Positions 1 through 8,824 of a stretch of 64,000 bases of DNA are shown here, piece by piece (positions within the stretch are counted from its first letter, which is position 1; every line of letters starts with the position of its first letter). The DNA is from Pseudobdellovibrionaceae bacterium. Its GTDB lineage: Bacteria > Bdellovibrionota > FAC87 > UBA2466 > JACKAF01. Under the pieces are notes generated by a model. It was not told the DNA's origin, did no database searches, and saw only the letters and a program-made list of their open reading frames with translations. The position numbers and the translations under genes were made by a program. The stretch spans positions 51,322 to 115,321 of the forward strand of contig JACKAF010000006.1 of the NCBI GenBank assembly GCA_020635235.1, given 5' to 3'.

Positions 1-353
1 CCGGTGGGTACATCATGGAACTCATTTCTAAAGCATACGGGTTTAACGCCTGGGAAGCATTTGTCTCTGTGGAACTGGATCGTCCGTTTGTTTTTCACAC
101 GGAAGCCCGACAATATACGGCGGCACACATCCTTCATCCCGGCGAAGGGGTTGTGCGTTCAGTCAATCGTTTTGAAAAAGCCGTAGCAAACGAATTCGCG
201 TATAAGAGTCGGCTAAAAGTAAAAGAGGGAGACTCGGTGGCAGCGCGGGCCGGAGTGGGAGAGGATATTGGCTACCTGTTGTATGCTGCCGCAAACCCCG
301 AAACTCTGCGTGGTGCGCTCTCCGGAGAAAGCACGCTCATTGATGTCGATTAA
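1..353 (+). CDS. C-terminal fragment of an ATP-grasp-type protein
   Basis: Open frame already running at the window edge (first full codon at position 3) and ending in TAA at 351-353, so the 5' part lies outside the window. The fragment opens with a Gly-Gly-Tyr-Ile-Met-Glu-Leu run followed by a helix and an AYGF turn. This resembles the C-terminal half of ATP-grasp ligases of the carboxylase/carnosine-synthase sort, in which an R-x-G-G-x-I segment lies near the Mg-ATP site and is followed by a small closing subdomain. The rest (VRSVNRF, KEGDSV, AGVGEDIGYLLYAAANPETL) fits the family's last beta strands and helix. An internal ATG at 15 exists but has no ribosome site, so I treat the gene as truncated by the window and not as a 112-residue protein. 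Substrate unknown; the family assignment is by resemblance only. Confidence 0.55.
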   Translation, partial: GGYIMELISKAYGFNAWEAFVSVELDRPFVFHTEARQYTAAHILHPGEGVVRSVNRFEKAVANEFAYKSRLKVKEGDSVAARAGVGEDIGYLLYAAANPETLRGALSGESTLIDVD

Positions 354-354
354 G

Positions 355-945
355 TTAGATCCTCGGAAATTCGCCGAGCAGCACTTCAGAGTTCGTGTAA
401 AGCAGCACGGAAAGTTCAGTGGCTCTCATTAAGTCCCGAATCAATTCGCGGTAGGCAAAGCGGCCCTGATTTCCGTTTTCTAAGAGAACGGAAAGAAAAA
501 GAGTCCCACCCGCGTTCTCTATCTCGTGAACAAATTCCGTGCGTTTTACTTCTGCGTCAAAAACCTGTCCAGCAAAGAGGGCGTTGAGGATCCTTCTTCG
601 GCACTCACCCAAGGTGACGCCGTTGCAAAATACAGAAACGTTCGTGCCCGCTGAAGACGCTTGCCGCAGGTAGCTCAAAACATCCGGGTTAGAAGTGCCA
701 ACAAAGCGGTTGCGATCCAATGCCTCGAGAACTTGATCTGGCGAGATGCCCAGGCGGAGCAATGGCTGAGCGAGGACCTCAAGAAGTTCGGCTTGTGCGA
801 TCGATTCTACGCGTGCGGCGCGCGCAACGCTTGTTAGGCAACGAAGCGTGTAGGCAAGATCGTTTCGTTCGCCCGCGGCGAGTTCGGCGGTGCAAACAGC
901 CAACAGCAGTGCCCCCCCAATCCCCGCTAAGCGACGGTTTTCCAT
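355..945 (-). CDS. secreted protein of unknown function (196 aa)
   Basis: I do not recognise this protein. The start at 945 is well supported: a GGAGAGG ribosome site lies 5 nt upstream. Residues 1 to about 25 form a signal peptide (basic MENRR, a hydrophobic stretch with LLLAVC, and an AAG cleavage area), so the product should leave the cytoplasm. The mature part is mixed alpha/beta with three cysteines (in LRCL, VFCNG and GECRR) and no motif I can name. The gene converges on the preceding ATP-grasp gene with one base between the two stop codons, and it diverges from the exported helicase at 1168, with which it could share the 222-bp intergenic region. Nothing links the two functionally except that both products carry signal peptides. 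Confidence 0.75.
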   Translation of the reverse strand: MENRRLAGIGGALLLAVCTAELAAGERNDLAYTLRCLTSVARAARVESIAQAELLEVLAQPLLRLGISPDQVLEALDRNRFVGTSNPDVLSYLRQASSAGTNVSVFCNGVTLGECRRRILNALFAGQVFDAEVKRTEFVHEIENAGGTLFLSVLLENGNQGRFAYRELIRDLMRATELSVLLYTNSEVLLGEFPRI

Positions 946-1167
946 GAATCCTCTCCGGAGCCGCTTGTATCATCTCGGCCGCGGCGAGTGCAAGAACCCC
1001 TCCGTAAGTGATTAGTATTTAAGAAGAAATGTATGTGCTCGCAATGTTCTATAGTCGACTATTTGTGCGTATTCCCCGGGTTTTCTGAGCCTGCTTAGGC
1101 ACAGGAAAAGGGCCTCCTTCTTGCACTGACAAACGAGGAATCTGTTTTTAAGCAGCATTCTTTTTGT

Positions 1168-4100
1168 ATGCGGATAGTAAGGCCAATTCTATTTCTGCTG
1201 TTGCTACTGGTTTCGGTTGCCCACGCGGGCATCGATCCCAAAAAGTGCCAGGAGAGCTACGATGCGATCGCGGGGGATCCGAGTGCCCCCAAGCACTCCG
1301 TCGTGCGAGTGGTTTCTGAAAAGGGGACCGCTGAGATGCAGAACTTTCTGCGCAATGTTCTGCTGCCTGCCGTTGGAATGCGTGCGCTGAAGAGTTCTCC
1401 AGAAACTCACCGCAGCTGCAAAATAGATGGCGACTGCATGACGTTGGGAAACTACGGTGCTGACTTCGATTTGCGTATTCGTTTCGATCCTAAGGCGACC
1501 ACCCCAAAAATTACTTGGGAAAAGAACGTCCGCACTTTGATCGTCCCAGAGGGATACGATTTTGCCGTGTTGAACGATGGGGGACGATCGCTAATTCGGC
1601 GTTTCCTCATCGGCCACCCTTTGCACCCGTTTGTGCATAGTCCAGTCGCGCGCGCAGAACGGCTCAGCCTTGGAGAACCTCCACTGTTTTTGAAGGAGGT
1701 TCAGGAAGAGGGTAAGGCGGCGGCGGTTCACGCCGTCGAAGACGGACAGGACAGTTTCTTGTTTGTTGCTCCAACAGGAACTGGCAAGACCGAGGTGGCC
1801 AAAGGGGTGCTTGAAACCCAACTCAAAAAGCACATCAAAAACGACGGGAAGAAAAGCAAAGACACACGACGGTTGCAGATGGTTGTTGCCCACGAGAATT
1901 TTCTCGTCGACCAGCTGCAAGGTGATGTCATGGACCTAGTCCACTCCATGAAAGCTAGCGGCAAATACCCAGGTACGGATTTTATTATTGTGCGTTGGGG
2001 GGAAGACCAGACGGATCCCAAAGGGCACACCGAAACCATTCACCACGATCTTTCGATGGAACAAGTCCTAGATCTTGCAGAGAAAGAGGGGAAGCAGGTC
2101 ATTCTGGTTTCAACCATTCAAAGTTTGCAGGCAAAAACTGGAGGGCCCGAATCCGTCAATTCTGAATTCGTGCGTGCGTCGCTCGGAACTTTAGTGTTCG
2201 ATGAGGCCCACCACGCAGGCGCACCCGATACCATTCCGTATTTGAACTTTTGGTTGGATAGAAGCAAGGGGTCCACCGCCTTCTTGTATGGAACGACCGC
2301 GACTCCAACTCACCACGAAGTGGACTTAATCAATGACCTCTTCAACGGCCGCGCCTATTGGGCGTACCTTGACACCCCCGAAAATTACCGATCGGGTATG
2401 GCTCGTATTGAGCGATCGGTCGGGGAAGTCGTCACGCAGCTTGAAAACTCCATCAATGAAGGTGAACTCACGCCGTTTCAATCCCATTTCTTGGATCCTG
2501 ATAAGGTGGAGCAGAGACTTGTCGCCGAGCTTGGAAACCGGCTACCGGGCGATGCCCAAACCAGCTTGTTCGTCGACAAGAAAACGCTTCTTCCCGAGGA
2601 TCAGCAGGGGGGTATCGCGGATGAGGACAATTTTGGAAATCGACGAGTCCTAAACCCGCTCCACTACAAAAACGTTATCACGATGTTCGAGCCCTTGTTC
2701 CTGGAGCACCAACGTGGGTTCATTGCGACTTCGTCCAAAGATGAGGCAGAAGCTTTCACGGCCGCTCTTACGGAGCATTTTAAGGGCAAGAAAGGCCGTA
2801 AGCCGACTTTTGCGTATCTCCACTCTTACATGTCTGCTTCCGACAAAAAGAAAGTCAAAGACGACTTTAAGGCAGGGAAAATAGATTTCCTCGTAACGAT
2901 ACGCATGATGGATGAAGGCGTGAACGTCCCCGATCTGACACTCTTCATAGACATCAATGAAAACACGCCGCCTAGGCAACTGCTCCAACGCATTGGCCGC
3001 ATCTTAAGAGTCAACCCCGGCAAGCAAGATCCGGTGGATGTCGTCTCGTTCCAAAAGATCAGCGATGTGGAGATCGCCGACATGTTGGATCGATTGAACG
3101 CCATCGGGCGACGAGCCGGTACGCGTAAGCGTGATGAGGACTTTGACGGAGAAAAAGAACAGGGCGGAGGAAAAGACGGCGAGAAAGACGAGAACGATGG
3201 ACACAAGCCTGAGGGCATAGATTGGCAGTCTGCCTGGCGGGATCAGCTTGGCATCGTTTGGACTGATGTCCGAATTCGCCAGCATTTGGAAGATTTCTTT
3301 ATCAGTCCCGACAGAGGAGAAGGGGCGGCGTCCAAAGATCTGGCGTTACTCCGAGCCGCTTTTTTTGCAGGCAAGTTGAACGATCTGGAAAAGACGGGCG
3401 GCGACAAAATTCAAGCCGGGGGGCACTCGGCGTATGTGCGGACTATCATCAATTCGCTCATCAAGCGAACCGATTCGCGCTACCGCCGCGCTCAAGGGAA
3501 CCAGGCCTTTGAAGCCAAGCTGGTTCTGGCCGAGCCCGCACTACGAGAGTGGGTACGCAAGTTCCGTGAGGATCGCCTGCGCCGCCAGGAGCTACTAAAA
3601 ACTCCAGAAGGAATCGTTGCCTTGCTCCATGAAGAGGCCGGAAAGCAAGGCGGCGCGATGTCTTATGCTACGCAAAAGAATCTCGACGAGGCTGAGCGTG
3701 CGCGTATCAAGAACGATGATCAGATTGAATTCTACCAGCAGCTGCTAAATTCCAAGGGAAACTTGCTCGTTCTTCTTGCGTTCGAGAAGGCGAAAAACGG
3801 GAACTACAAGGTCCGCAACTATCTCTTTGGGGACATCGACGAGAAACTACGCTCGTCGGCCACCGTGGGCAGATGGGTGGCAGACTTTCATAAAGAGTTT
3901 AAGCGATTGCCAGCGGCAGGTGAGTTTGGATTAGAGGGCCGCTTGGCGGGGGAGCTCGCAAAAATTCAGGACGGGGATCTCAAGAGGCTGGTAGGGCACG
4001 ATCCCGCGGTTGAGGCGATCCGCACCGAGCGCGAAGCGTCCCGTTTAGCCGAGGCTGCTACCAAGGCCGCCGAAGCCAAGGAACAAGAGCGCAAGAAGTT

Positions 4101-4911
4101 GGGGCCTCTTCCTATCGGAGACAATGCTCCGCTGTTGCTTCGCGACCCGGCGGCCCGTAGGCGAATTTTGGAAGAGGTTGAGAAAAATCTGGAGACATTA
4201 ACCAAAGCAACCCGACTCAACGCCGAGTTAACGAAATACGTGGCGGATCTGCAGACACTCCGGCTGCAACTCCTAGAGTATGATTCCGCGCTTAAACTAC
4301 ATGAAGAAGCTGTGGCCTCTAAAGATCCCGACCTAATTATGTTCGGTGAGCAGGAAGTCCGAGCTGCCACAAAGACATTGTTAACTAGAGAGAATTTGCA
4401 GACCTTGTTGGTAGATCCGGCCGATTTGGCAAACCCGAAACCAAAAAAGCAGCAAGAGCTCACTCTCGTATTTTCGGGTCGAGAACTTGCGGTCAATAGC
4501 CTGGTGGATTTGTATGCGGTCAAAGGTATTACGGGTCTCCAGGTTGCTAAAGCGGAAGTCGTTTCTCAGACCGGTTTCAATTCGACCGTGAAGATAAAGT
4601 TTAAGGGGGATCCGGATCTCATTGATGCCCTCAGGAAAGAAACTGACATCAAGCACAACGTCGTGCATATCGAAGGTGGCAAGCCGTTTACCTCAACCGT
4701 GCAGCTTCAGGTAGATGGCGAAAAAGTGGGTGCTCAGGCAGTCATCCGAAAATACAATTTTGGGGGAAGTACCGTCGTGAGCGGGGGTGCTGGTGGAAGC
4801 GTTACGGTCGGTAATGATCCCTACTCTTTCTATAATATCTTCTCTCCGCGTTCGGCGCCTGCCGACATGGATGCGATGATGGCACAGATCCTACAGCAGG
4901 TGGGTAAGTAG
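1168..4911 (+). CDS. exported superfamily 2 helicase-like protein (1247 aa)
   Basis: Residues 1-20 form a textbook signal peptide (MRIVRP, a leucine-rich core, AHA cleavage site), followed by a domain of about 170 residues with cysteines (SCKIDGDC). Then comes a complete SF2 helicase core: Walker A APTGTGKT (K207), DEAH box VFDEAHHAG (D345-H348), motif III YGTTATPT, a second RecA domain with ATSSKDEAE, motif V DEGVNVPDL and motif VI QRIGRILR (Q607-R614). All ATPase residues are intact. After an acidic/lysine linker near residues 655-680 there are about 560 residues of helical, partly coiled-coil sequence (EREASRLAEAATKAAEAKEQ) and a beta-rich, glycine-rich end. I know no standard bacterial helicase with a cleavable signal peptide, and the periplasm lacks ATP, so the site of action is open (see findings). 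No good ribosome site precedes the ATG; GAGGA lies about 30 nt upstream. Confidence 0.85.
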   Translation: MRIVRPILFLLLLLVSVAHAGIDPKKCQESYDAIAGDPSAPKHSVVRVVSEKGTAEMQNFLRNVLLPAVGMRALKSSPETHRSCKIDGDCMTLGNYGADFDLRIRFDPKATTPKITWEKNVRTLIVPEGYDFAVLNDGGRSLIRRFLIGHPLHPFVHSPVARAERLSLGEPPLFLKEVQEEGKAAAVHAVEDGQDSFLFVAPTGTGKTEVAKGVLETQLKKHIKNDGKKSKDTRRLQMVVAHENFLVDQLQGDVMDLVHSMKASGKYPGTDFIIVRWGEDQTDPKGHTETIHHDLSMEQVLDLAEKEGKQVILVSTIQSLQAKTGGPESVNSEFVRASLGTLVFDEAHHAGAPDTIPYLNFWLDRSKGSTAFLYGTTATPTHHEVDLINDLFNGRAYWAYLDTPENYRSGMARIERSVGEVVTQLENSINEGELTPFQSHFLDPDKVEQRLVAELGNRLPGDAQTSLFVDKKTLLPEDQQGGIADEDNFGNRRVLNPLHYKNVITMFEPLFLEHQRGFIATSSKDEAEAFTAALTEHFKGKKGRKPTFAYLHSYMSASDKKKVKDDFKAGKIDFLVTIRMMDEGVNVPDLTLFIDINENTPPRQLLQRIGRILRVNPGKQDPVDVVSFQKISDVEIADMLDRLNAIGRRAGTRKRDEDFDGEKEQGGGKDGEKDENDGHKPEGIDWQSAWRDQLGIVWTDVRIRQHLEDFFISPDRGEGAASKDLALLRAAFFAGKLNDLEKTGGDKIQAGGHSAYVRTIINSLIKRTDSRYRRAQGNQAFEAKLVLAEPALREWVRKFREDRLRRQELLKTPEGIVALLHEEAGKQGGAMSYATQKNLDEAERARIKNDDQIEFYQQLLNSKGNLLVLLAFEKAKNGNYKVRNYLFGDIDEKLRSSATVGRWVADFHKEFKRLPAAGEFGLEGRLAGELAKIQDGDLKRLVGHDPAVEAIRTEREASRLAEAATKAAEAKEQERKKLGPLPIGDNAPLLLRDPAARRRILEEVEKNLETLTKATRLNAELTKYVADLQTLRLQLLEYDSALKLHEEAVASKDPDLIMFGEQEVRAATKTLLTRENLQTLLVDPADLANPKPKKQQELTLVFSGRELAVNSLVDLYAVKGITGLQVAKAEVVSQTGFNSTVKIKFKGDPDLIDALRKETDIKHNVVHIEGGKPFTSTVQLQVDGEKVGAQAVIRKYNFGGSTVVSGGAGGSVTVGNDPYSFYNIFSPRSAPADMDAMMAQILQQVGK

Positions 4912-4976
4912 TCCCCGCGCAAACAAAAGACTGCGCGCAGACACTTTTTTTGTGTAAGATCCTCGTGGAGGGTTCA

Positions 4977-5540
4977 GTGCTCCAGCGACTCGCAAAATTG
5001 TTTTTGAAGCTTATTGGATGGAAAATGGTGGGGGAGCCCCCAACCCTGGATAAGTTTCTTTCCATCGTTTACCCGCACACCTCAAACTGGGATTTCTTTA
5101 TTGCGATGGCCGTACGGTTTGCGAGTGGGCTTCCCGTCAACTGGATCGCTAAGCACACCTTGTTTTTTCCTCCTCTTGGCTGGTTGCTACGCCGGATGGG
5201 TGGTGTCCCTGTGGATCGTACCCACTCACACAATACCGTCGAGCAAGTGGTCACTCATTTTAAATACCGAAAGCGCTTTATTCTCGCCTTGGCCCCTGAA
5301 GGCACCCGCAAGTACAAAGAATTTTGGAAGTCAGGTTTCTATCACATGGCTAAGGATTCCGGTGTGCCGCTAACGCTCGCGTACATAGACTATGCCAAAA
5401 AAGAGACAGGTTTCGGACCCGTGTTTCACCTAACGGGCGATATCCGCAAAGATATGGACCACATCCGGAGCTACTACGCAGATAAACACGGTAAGAATCC
5501 AAAAAACCAAGGCCGAATTTTGCTCCGCGAAGAAAACTAA
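4977..5540 (+). CDS. PlsC-like 1-acyl-glycerol-3-phosphate acyltransferase family protein
   Basis: A lysophospholipid or glycerolipid acyltransferase that would transfer an acyl chain at the inner face of the membrane. It shows the family blocks: HTSNWD (the H-x4-D catalytic pair), VPVDR, and APEGTRK (the glycerol-phosphate binding block). At 187 residues it is shorter than true PlsC (about 240), like the compact members that also act on lyso-ornithine lipids or lysophosphatidic acid analogues. I chose GTG at 4977 because GGAGG lies 5 nt upstream; a TTG 27 bases earlier would place that ribosome site inside the gene. The first residues (LQRLAKLFLKLIGWKM) form an amphipathic membrane anchor. 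It follows the exported helicase by 65 bp and its stop overlaps the convergent small secreted gene. The family is clear, the exact substrate is not. Confidence 0.82.
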   Translation: MLQRLAKLFLKLIGWKMVGEPPTLDKFLSIVYPHTSNWDFFIAMAVRFASGLPVNWIAKHTLFFPPLGWLLRRMGGVPVDRTHSHNTVEQVVTHFKYRKRFILALAPEGTRKYKEFWKSGFYHMAKDSGVPLTLAYIDYAKKETGFGPVFHLTGDIRKDMDHIRSYYADKHGKNPKNQGRILLREEN

Positions 5541-5935
5541 CGGCAGTCGAGTGTGCGGCCCTTGTCTTTGTTGGGCTTCTCTACAACAATGTCCTTGATC
5601 TCGACCTGGTATTTTCCTTTCTTGGGTTCGCGCAGAATAGCGAGCACTCCGTCCCCGGCATCATTTGTAATGGACACACAGGCGGCGCGGACGTTTTCGG
5701 GGGCGGCGATGTTGGCGAGCACTTCCTTACTAATGGAATCTTTCTTTTCACAGACATCCGCCTCGACGAAGTCTACGGTCTTTCCGGTATCGTCCCGGAA
5801 CAGTGCCATCCATTTTTCGCCGGTTTCGACAAAAATATTTTGGGTGCCTTCCTTCGGGTCCTGACAAATGCGAAATGCCTCGTCGGCCAAAAGCCACGGC
5901 CCTACTAACATTGCGAGCACAAAGAGTCTTAACAT
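5537..5935 (-). CDS. small secreted protein of unknown function (132 aa)
   Basis: Starts at ATG 5935 with AAGGAGG a few bases upstream. The first 17 residues (MLRLFVLAMLVGPWLLA) are a signal peptide; the mature protein is about 115 residues with four cysteines (RICQ, DVCEK, RAACV, LDCR) that could form two disulfides. The sequence alternates short polar strands (WMALFRDDTGKTVDFVEADV, KYQVEIKDIVV) typical of a small beta-sandwich. I recognise no family. It converges with the acyltransferase (4-bp overlap of the ends) and diverges from the lysine-tailed gene at 6013. Any role is unknown. Confidence 0.7.
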   Translation of the reverse strand: MLRLFVLAMLVGPWLLADEAFRICQDPKEGTQNIFVETGEKWMALFRDDTGKTVDFVEADVCEKKDSISKEVLANIAAPENVRAACVSITNDAGDGVLAILREPKKGKYQVEIKDIVVEKPNKDKGRTLDCR

Positions 5936-6012
5936 TGACGCCTCCTTACGGCTTCGCCTAGACTTATGCGCATGACACTGGATGTCAATGCAAAGTCCCG
6001 CTCAAGGGCTTA

Positions 6013-6408
6013 ATGCAAAGTGTCGATACTGATAGCATCATGAACCCAAAACCTTTACCTTGGTACTTTAAACCCATTGCCCCGGTGCTTACCCGCTTTC
6101 TACAGTGGCTTGAAAGCCGCGGGCTTCTGAAATTTCCCAGGCATCTTTCCACCAAAGTCGCCGCGACAATCACGCAACAGTTTCTTGCGGACAAGAACGC
6201 CAACGACGATGTTGTGAGTGAGTACGTTCATAGCATGGAAGATGAAGTGGAGAAACACCCGCGTCCGATCAAGCCGAAAGGTGCCAAAGGCAAGCCCAAG
6301 AAGCCGGTGAAAAAGGCGGCGTCGAAGAAGAAAAGCGCCAAAAAAGCGGGGAAAAAATCCACCAAGAAGCCCGCGAAGAAAAAAGCTACGAAGCGTAAAA
6401 AGAAGTAG
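6013..6408 (+). CDS. protein with long lysine/alanine tail (histone H1-like C-terminus)
   Basis: A 131-residue protein in two parts. Residues 10-85 are a helical domain (WYFKPIAPVLTRFLQWLESR, then TKVAATITQQFLAD and an acidic SMEDEVEKH). From about residue 85 to the end the sequence is almost only K, A, P, S and G in KKP/KKA/KKS steps, like histone H1 tails and the AlgP or Hc1 tails of bacteria that bind DNA or RNA without sequence preference. An in-frame ATG at 6040 is a second possible start; neither has a strong ribosome site (AAGGG precedes 6013). I infer nucleic-acid binding or condensation from the tail only; the front domain is unknown. Low-complexity lysine repeats like this vary in length between strains. 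Confidence 0.7.
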   Translation: MQSVDTDSIMNPKPLPWYFKPIAPVLTRFLQWLESRGLLKFPRHLSTKVAATITQQFLADKNANDDVVSEYVHSMEDEVEKHPRPIKPKGAKGKPKKPVKKAASKKKSAKKAGKKSTKKPAKKKATKRKKK

Positions 6409-6425
6409 CTGCGGTTCTTAGCTCG

Positions 6426-8675
6426 CTAGAAATTCAGCTTATCAAAAACTTTTCCGTCTTTTGTTGAACGCAGGGCTTTGATGTACTCCCCATGCGCCCA
6501 ACCTAGTGGAGTGGCGGCCCCGGTGGGTTGTCCCATCCGCGCTCCGGCATCCCACACTTGTTCCGGAATCATCAGGCTGGGGGTTGCCATTTTTTCCATC
6601 GCTTGCAAGTACGGTTGCATCGCAGCCGCGGCGGGTTGCCCCGCTTCAACGGCCCGTTGCATTTCGTAGTGGCCGCGTTCACCCGTAAGGAGTGGCCACA
6701 ACATGCCATCGGCCTGCGCCCCATTTGTTTCTTCGTAATTGTAGCGGTCCCCCAGGTAGCGAAAAAAACCGGGACCGATTCCCGGAAGATCGCGTCGTAT
6801 GGTTGCATCGTACTCCGGTAGCGAATCCACCATCTGTGGATCGAGGGCACGGCGTACACCAAGGCGCACCAGTTCGAGAAAACCCCCGTCGGTGATGTCT
6901 TTTTCCCTTACGAGTCCCACGCCGTTTGCCATCGGAAACATCACGTTGTCGTTTGGGTTCCAAATCTGATCCCAGGATTTGGCGCCCTCAATGCGTACGT
7001 AATAGCGTCCGTTGCCATGCTTGCCGGTGGAAGTGAATGTCCAGGTGCTGATGTTGTCACCGGGGCGGTAGGCCCAGTGATCGGCAGTCTCCTTATATTG
7101 CCTGGCCCTCTCGAAATCGCCCGCCTCGTGGGCCAGTTCCGCCGCCGCCCATAGTGCGCTGATTTGCGCAGCGATAGTGGAGGGAGAAGCGCCGTAAATT
7201 TCTTCCCAACGTTCCTGCGGAGACCAGGGACCGAAAGCCTTAATAAAGTCAGCGGCCGATCGGGCCATCGCCCAGTAGTCTTCATGCCGAACAAGATTTT
7301 GCTTCCAAAGGCGGTGTACAAGCAGGATGGGGAAAGCAACTTCGTCGAGCTGCAGATTTACCCAGTGCGGAGTGCCGTCGACCCAACAGTTTTGGGGGAA
7401 GGTGCCGGCCTTGGGCCCGCGTCGGTGACCAAAAACCCATTCCCCTTCTCCTTTTATCTGCACGCTTTTTAGAAACTGCAAAGCCGCTACAGCCGACTTT
7501 GAATCGCCGATTGCAAGAAAGGTAGAGGCCATGTGGTATAAGTCACGAGGCCAAACCAGATGGTAGCCACCGGTAAGGTGAAGCCGTTGGCTGTTCTTTT
7601 CAAAACTCTTGTTGTTATCTTCTATATGATGGCCCCAAGGAACGGTGGGCGAAGCAATAAACGCACCTTCCCGTGTCTTGTCTTCCAGCGATTTTACTAC
7701 GGAAACCGAGGCGAGGTAGAGGTCGCCATTGTCACTGGCAACGCTGCCGAGATCTATGAGCCCGGACTCGTAACTTCGCCATTGCTGGAGGTATTTTTCG
7801 AGCGCGGCCTGCGGCGCTTGCAGGCTTAGTTTGGCGATGGTGTCAGCAGCTTCTGGAGAGGTTCCAAATCCAAGTGCGATGTAGAACTCGACGGTGCGTT
7901 GGTGGGCTGGGAGCTCTAGCCATGCCGTGGTGACAACATTCCCAGTGGTGGCTGTTTCGTACTGCCAGTCCATTTGGAAATCACGCGTAAGATCTTGAAA
8001 GCCGTCGCTAGGCCCTGAAAAACCAGCGGAGACTTTTTTGAGTGGGATGCTGAAGCGAACCGCTTGTGCGTGATCTTCCTGCCAGGCGTAAAGAGCGTCT
8101 TTGGCAACGCGGGCAGAATTTCCCATGGGGGTGTTACTTACCTGTGGGTTATGCAGGTAATAAAACTGTAGGTTCGGAACGTATTGATCGACCCGCACTT
8201 TTTGAAGCACTACATCTCTATCGGGATCGGTATAGATAAGGCGTTCTATTTTGAACCGGCCCTTGGGGTCTTTGTTTTCAATACGAAATGCGGGGACCCC
8301 GGTCTCTAACCAATGAACGGAAGTCTCAGAGTTTTTTCGCTCCTCAAAGAAAAAGCTTTTCCCATCAGTTACGAGAAATTGGCTGTCGCGCACTTGGGGG
8401 GTGTCGATGGTAGGCCAATAGACTTCAGTGAGAACGCCTTCGGCAACCGTAAACCATACGCGCGAAAGTGGCGCCGTCGCCGAATTTCCGGAGTAGCGGT
8501 TGTCGTTGTCATAGGCCTCGTACGCCGTACCGAAACCCTGCTTAATGGCAGAGGACCAGCGTCCGGGAAGTTGTCCTTGCTTAGGCGCTTCGCCAGTTGG
8601 CCCGTCCGCCCATACAGTGGGTGTTGAAAAAACAAAGCTCAACACCATGCTTAACGCAATTTTTGTTAACTTCAC
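6426..8675 (-). CDS. exported GH15 glucan 1,4-alpha-glucosidase (glucoamylase)
   Basis: Hydrolyses alpha-1,4-linked glucans from the non-reducing end, releasing glucose. The signal peptide spans residues 1-23 (VLSFVFSTPTVWA). The N-terminal domain (about 35-280) is the beta-sandwich typical of bacterial glucoamylases: KQGFGTAYEAYDN, SRVWFTVAEGVLTEVYWPT, DTPQVRDSQFLVTDG. The (alpha/alpha)6 catalytic barrel follows, with LTGGYHLVWPRDLY, FPQNCWVDGTPHW, LQLDEVAFPILL, GADGMLWPLL-like (ADGMLWPLLTGERGHYE) and GWAHGEYIKAL near the end. LQLDE should hold the general acid; the second catalytic Glu is expected in the late barrel. Length (749) fits bacterial glucoamylases or glucodextranases. It diverges from the GH31 gene at 8825; both products are exported, so together they would clear maltodextrins or glycogen in the periplasm or outside. 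No transporter or regulator lies beside them. Confidence 0.92.
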   Translation of the reverse strand: MKLTKIALSMVLSFVFSTPTVWADGPTGEAPKQGQLPGRWSSAIKQGFGTAYEAYDNDNRYSGNSATAPLSRVWFTVAEGVLTEVYWPTIDTPQVRDSQFLVTDGKSFFFEERKNSETSVHWLETGVPAFRIENKDPKGRFKIERLIYTDPDRDVVLQKVRVDQYVPNLQFYYLHNPQVSNTPMGNSARVAKDALYAWQEDHAQAVRFSIPLKKVSAGFSGPSDGFQDLTRDFQMDWQYETATTGNVVTTAWLELPAHQRTVEFYIALGFGTSPEAADTIAKLSLQAPQAALEKYLQQWRSYESGLIDLGSVASDNGDLYLASVSVVKSLEDKTREGAFIASPTVPWGHHIEDNNKSFEKNSQRLHLTGGYHLVWPRDLYHMASTFLAIGDSKSAVAALQFLKSVQIKGEGEWVFGHRRGPKAGTFPQNCWVDGTPHWVNLQLDEVAFPILLVHRLWKQNLVRHEDYWAMARSAADFIKAFGPWSPQERWEEIYGASPSTIAAQISALWAAAELAHEAGDFERARQYKETADHWAYRPGDNISTWTFTSTGKHGNGRYYVRIEGAKSWDQIWNPNDNVMFPMANGVGLVREKDITDGGFLELVRLGVRRALDPQMVDSLPEYDATIRRDLPGIGPGFFRYLGDRYNYEETNGAQADGMLWPLLTGERGHYEMQRAVEAGQPAAAAMQPYLQAMEKMATPSLMIPEQVWDAGARMGQPTGAATPLGWAHGEYIKALRSTKDGKVFDKLNF

Positions 8676-8824
8676 AAATACCCCCGGAGTTGTCCTGTTC
8701 CCTGAAGAAAAGGAGCCCCAGAGTATAAGGGCTGCGGCGTTTCGTCATGCCGCGTAGCTTCCGCTTGACAAGGTGGGTTGGCGTGGTGTGCTGATAGCAT
8801 ATTCAAATGATCTGAGGGCCTTGT

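Noticed and set aside
3966..4523. 185-codon minus-strand open frame within the exported helicase gene
   Set aside because: Ser/Arg-rich shadow of the coiled-coil region.
8765..8805. TTGACA at 8765 as promoter for the GH31 gene
   Set aside because: No -10 at 16-19 bp; candidates are 21-28 bp away.
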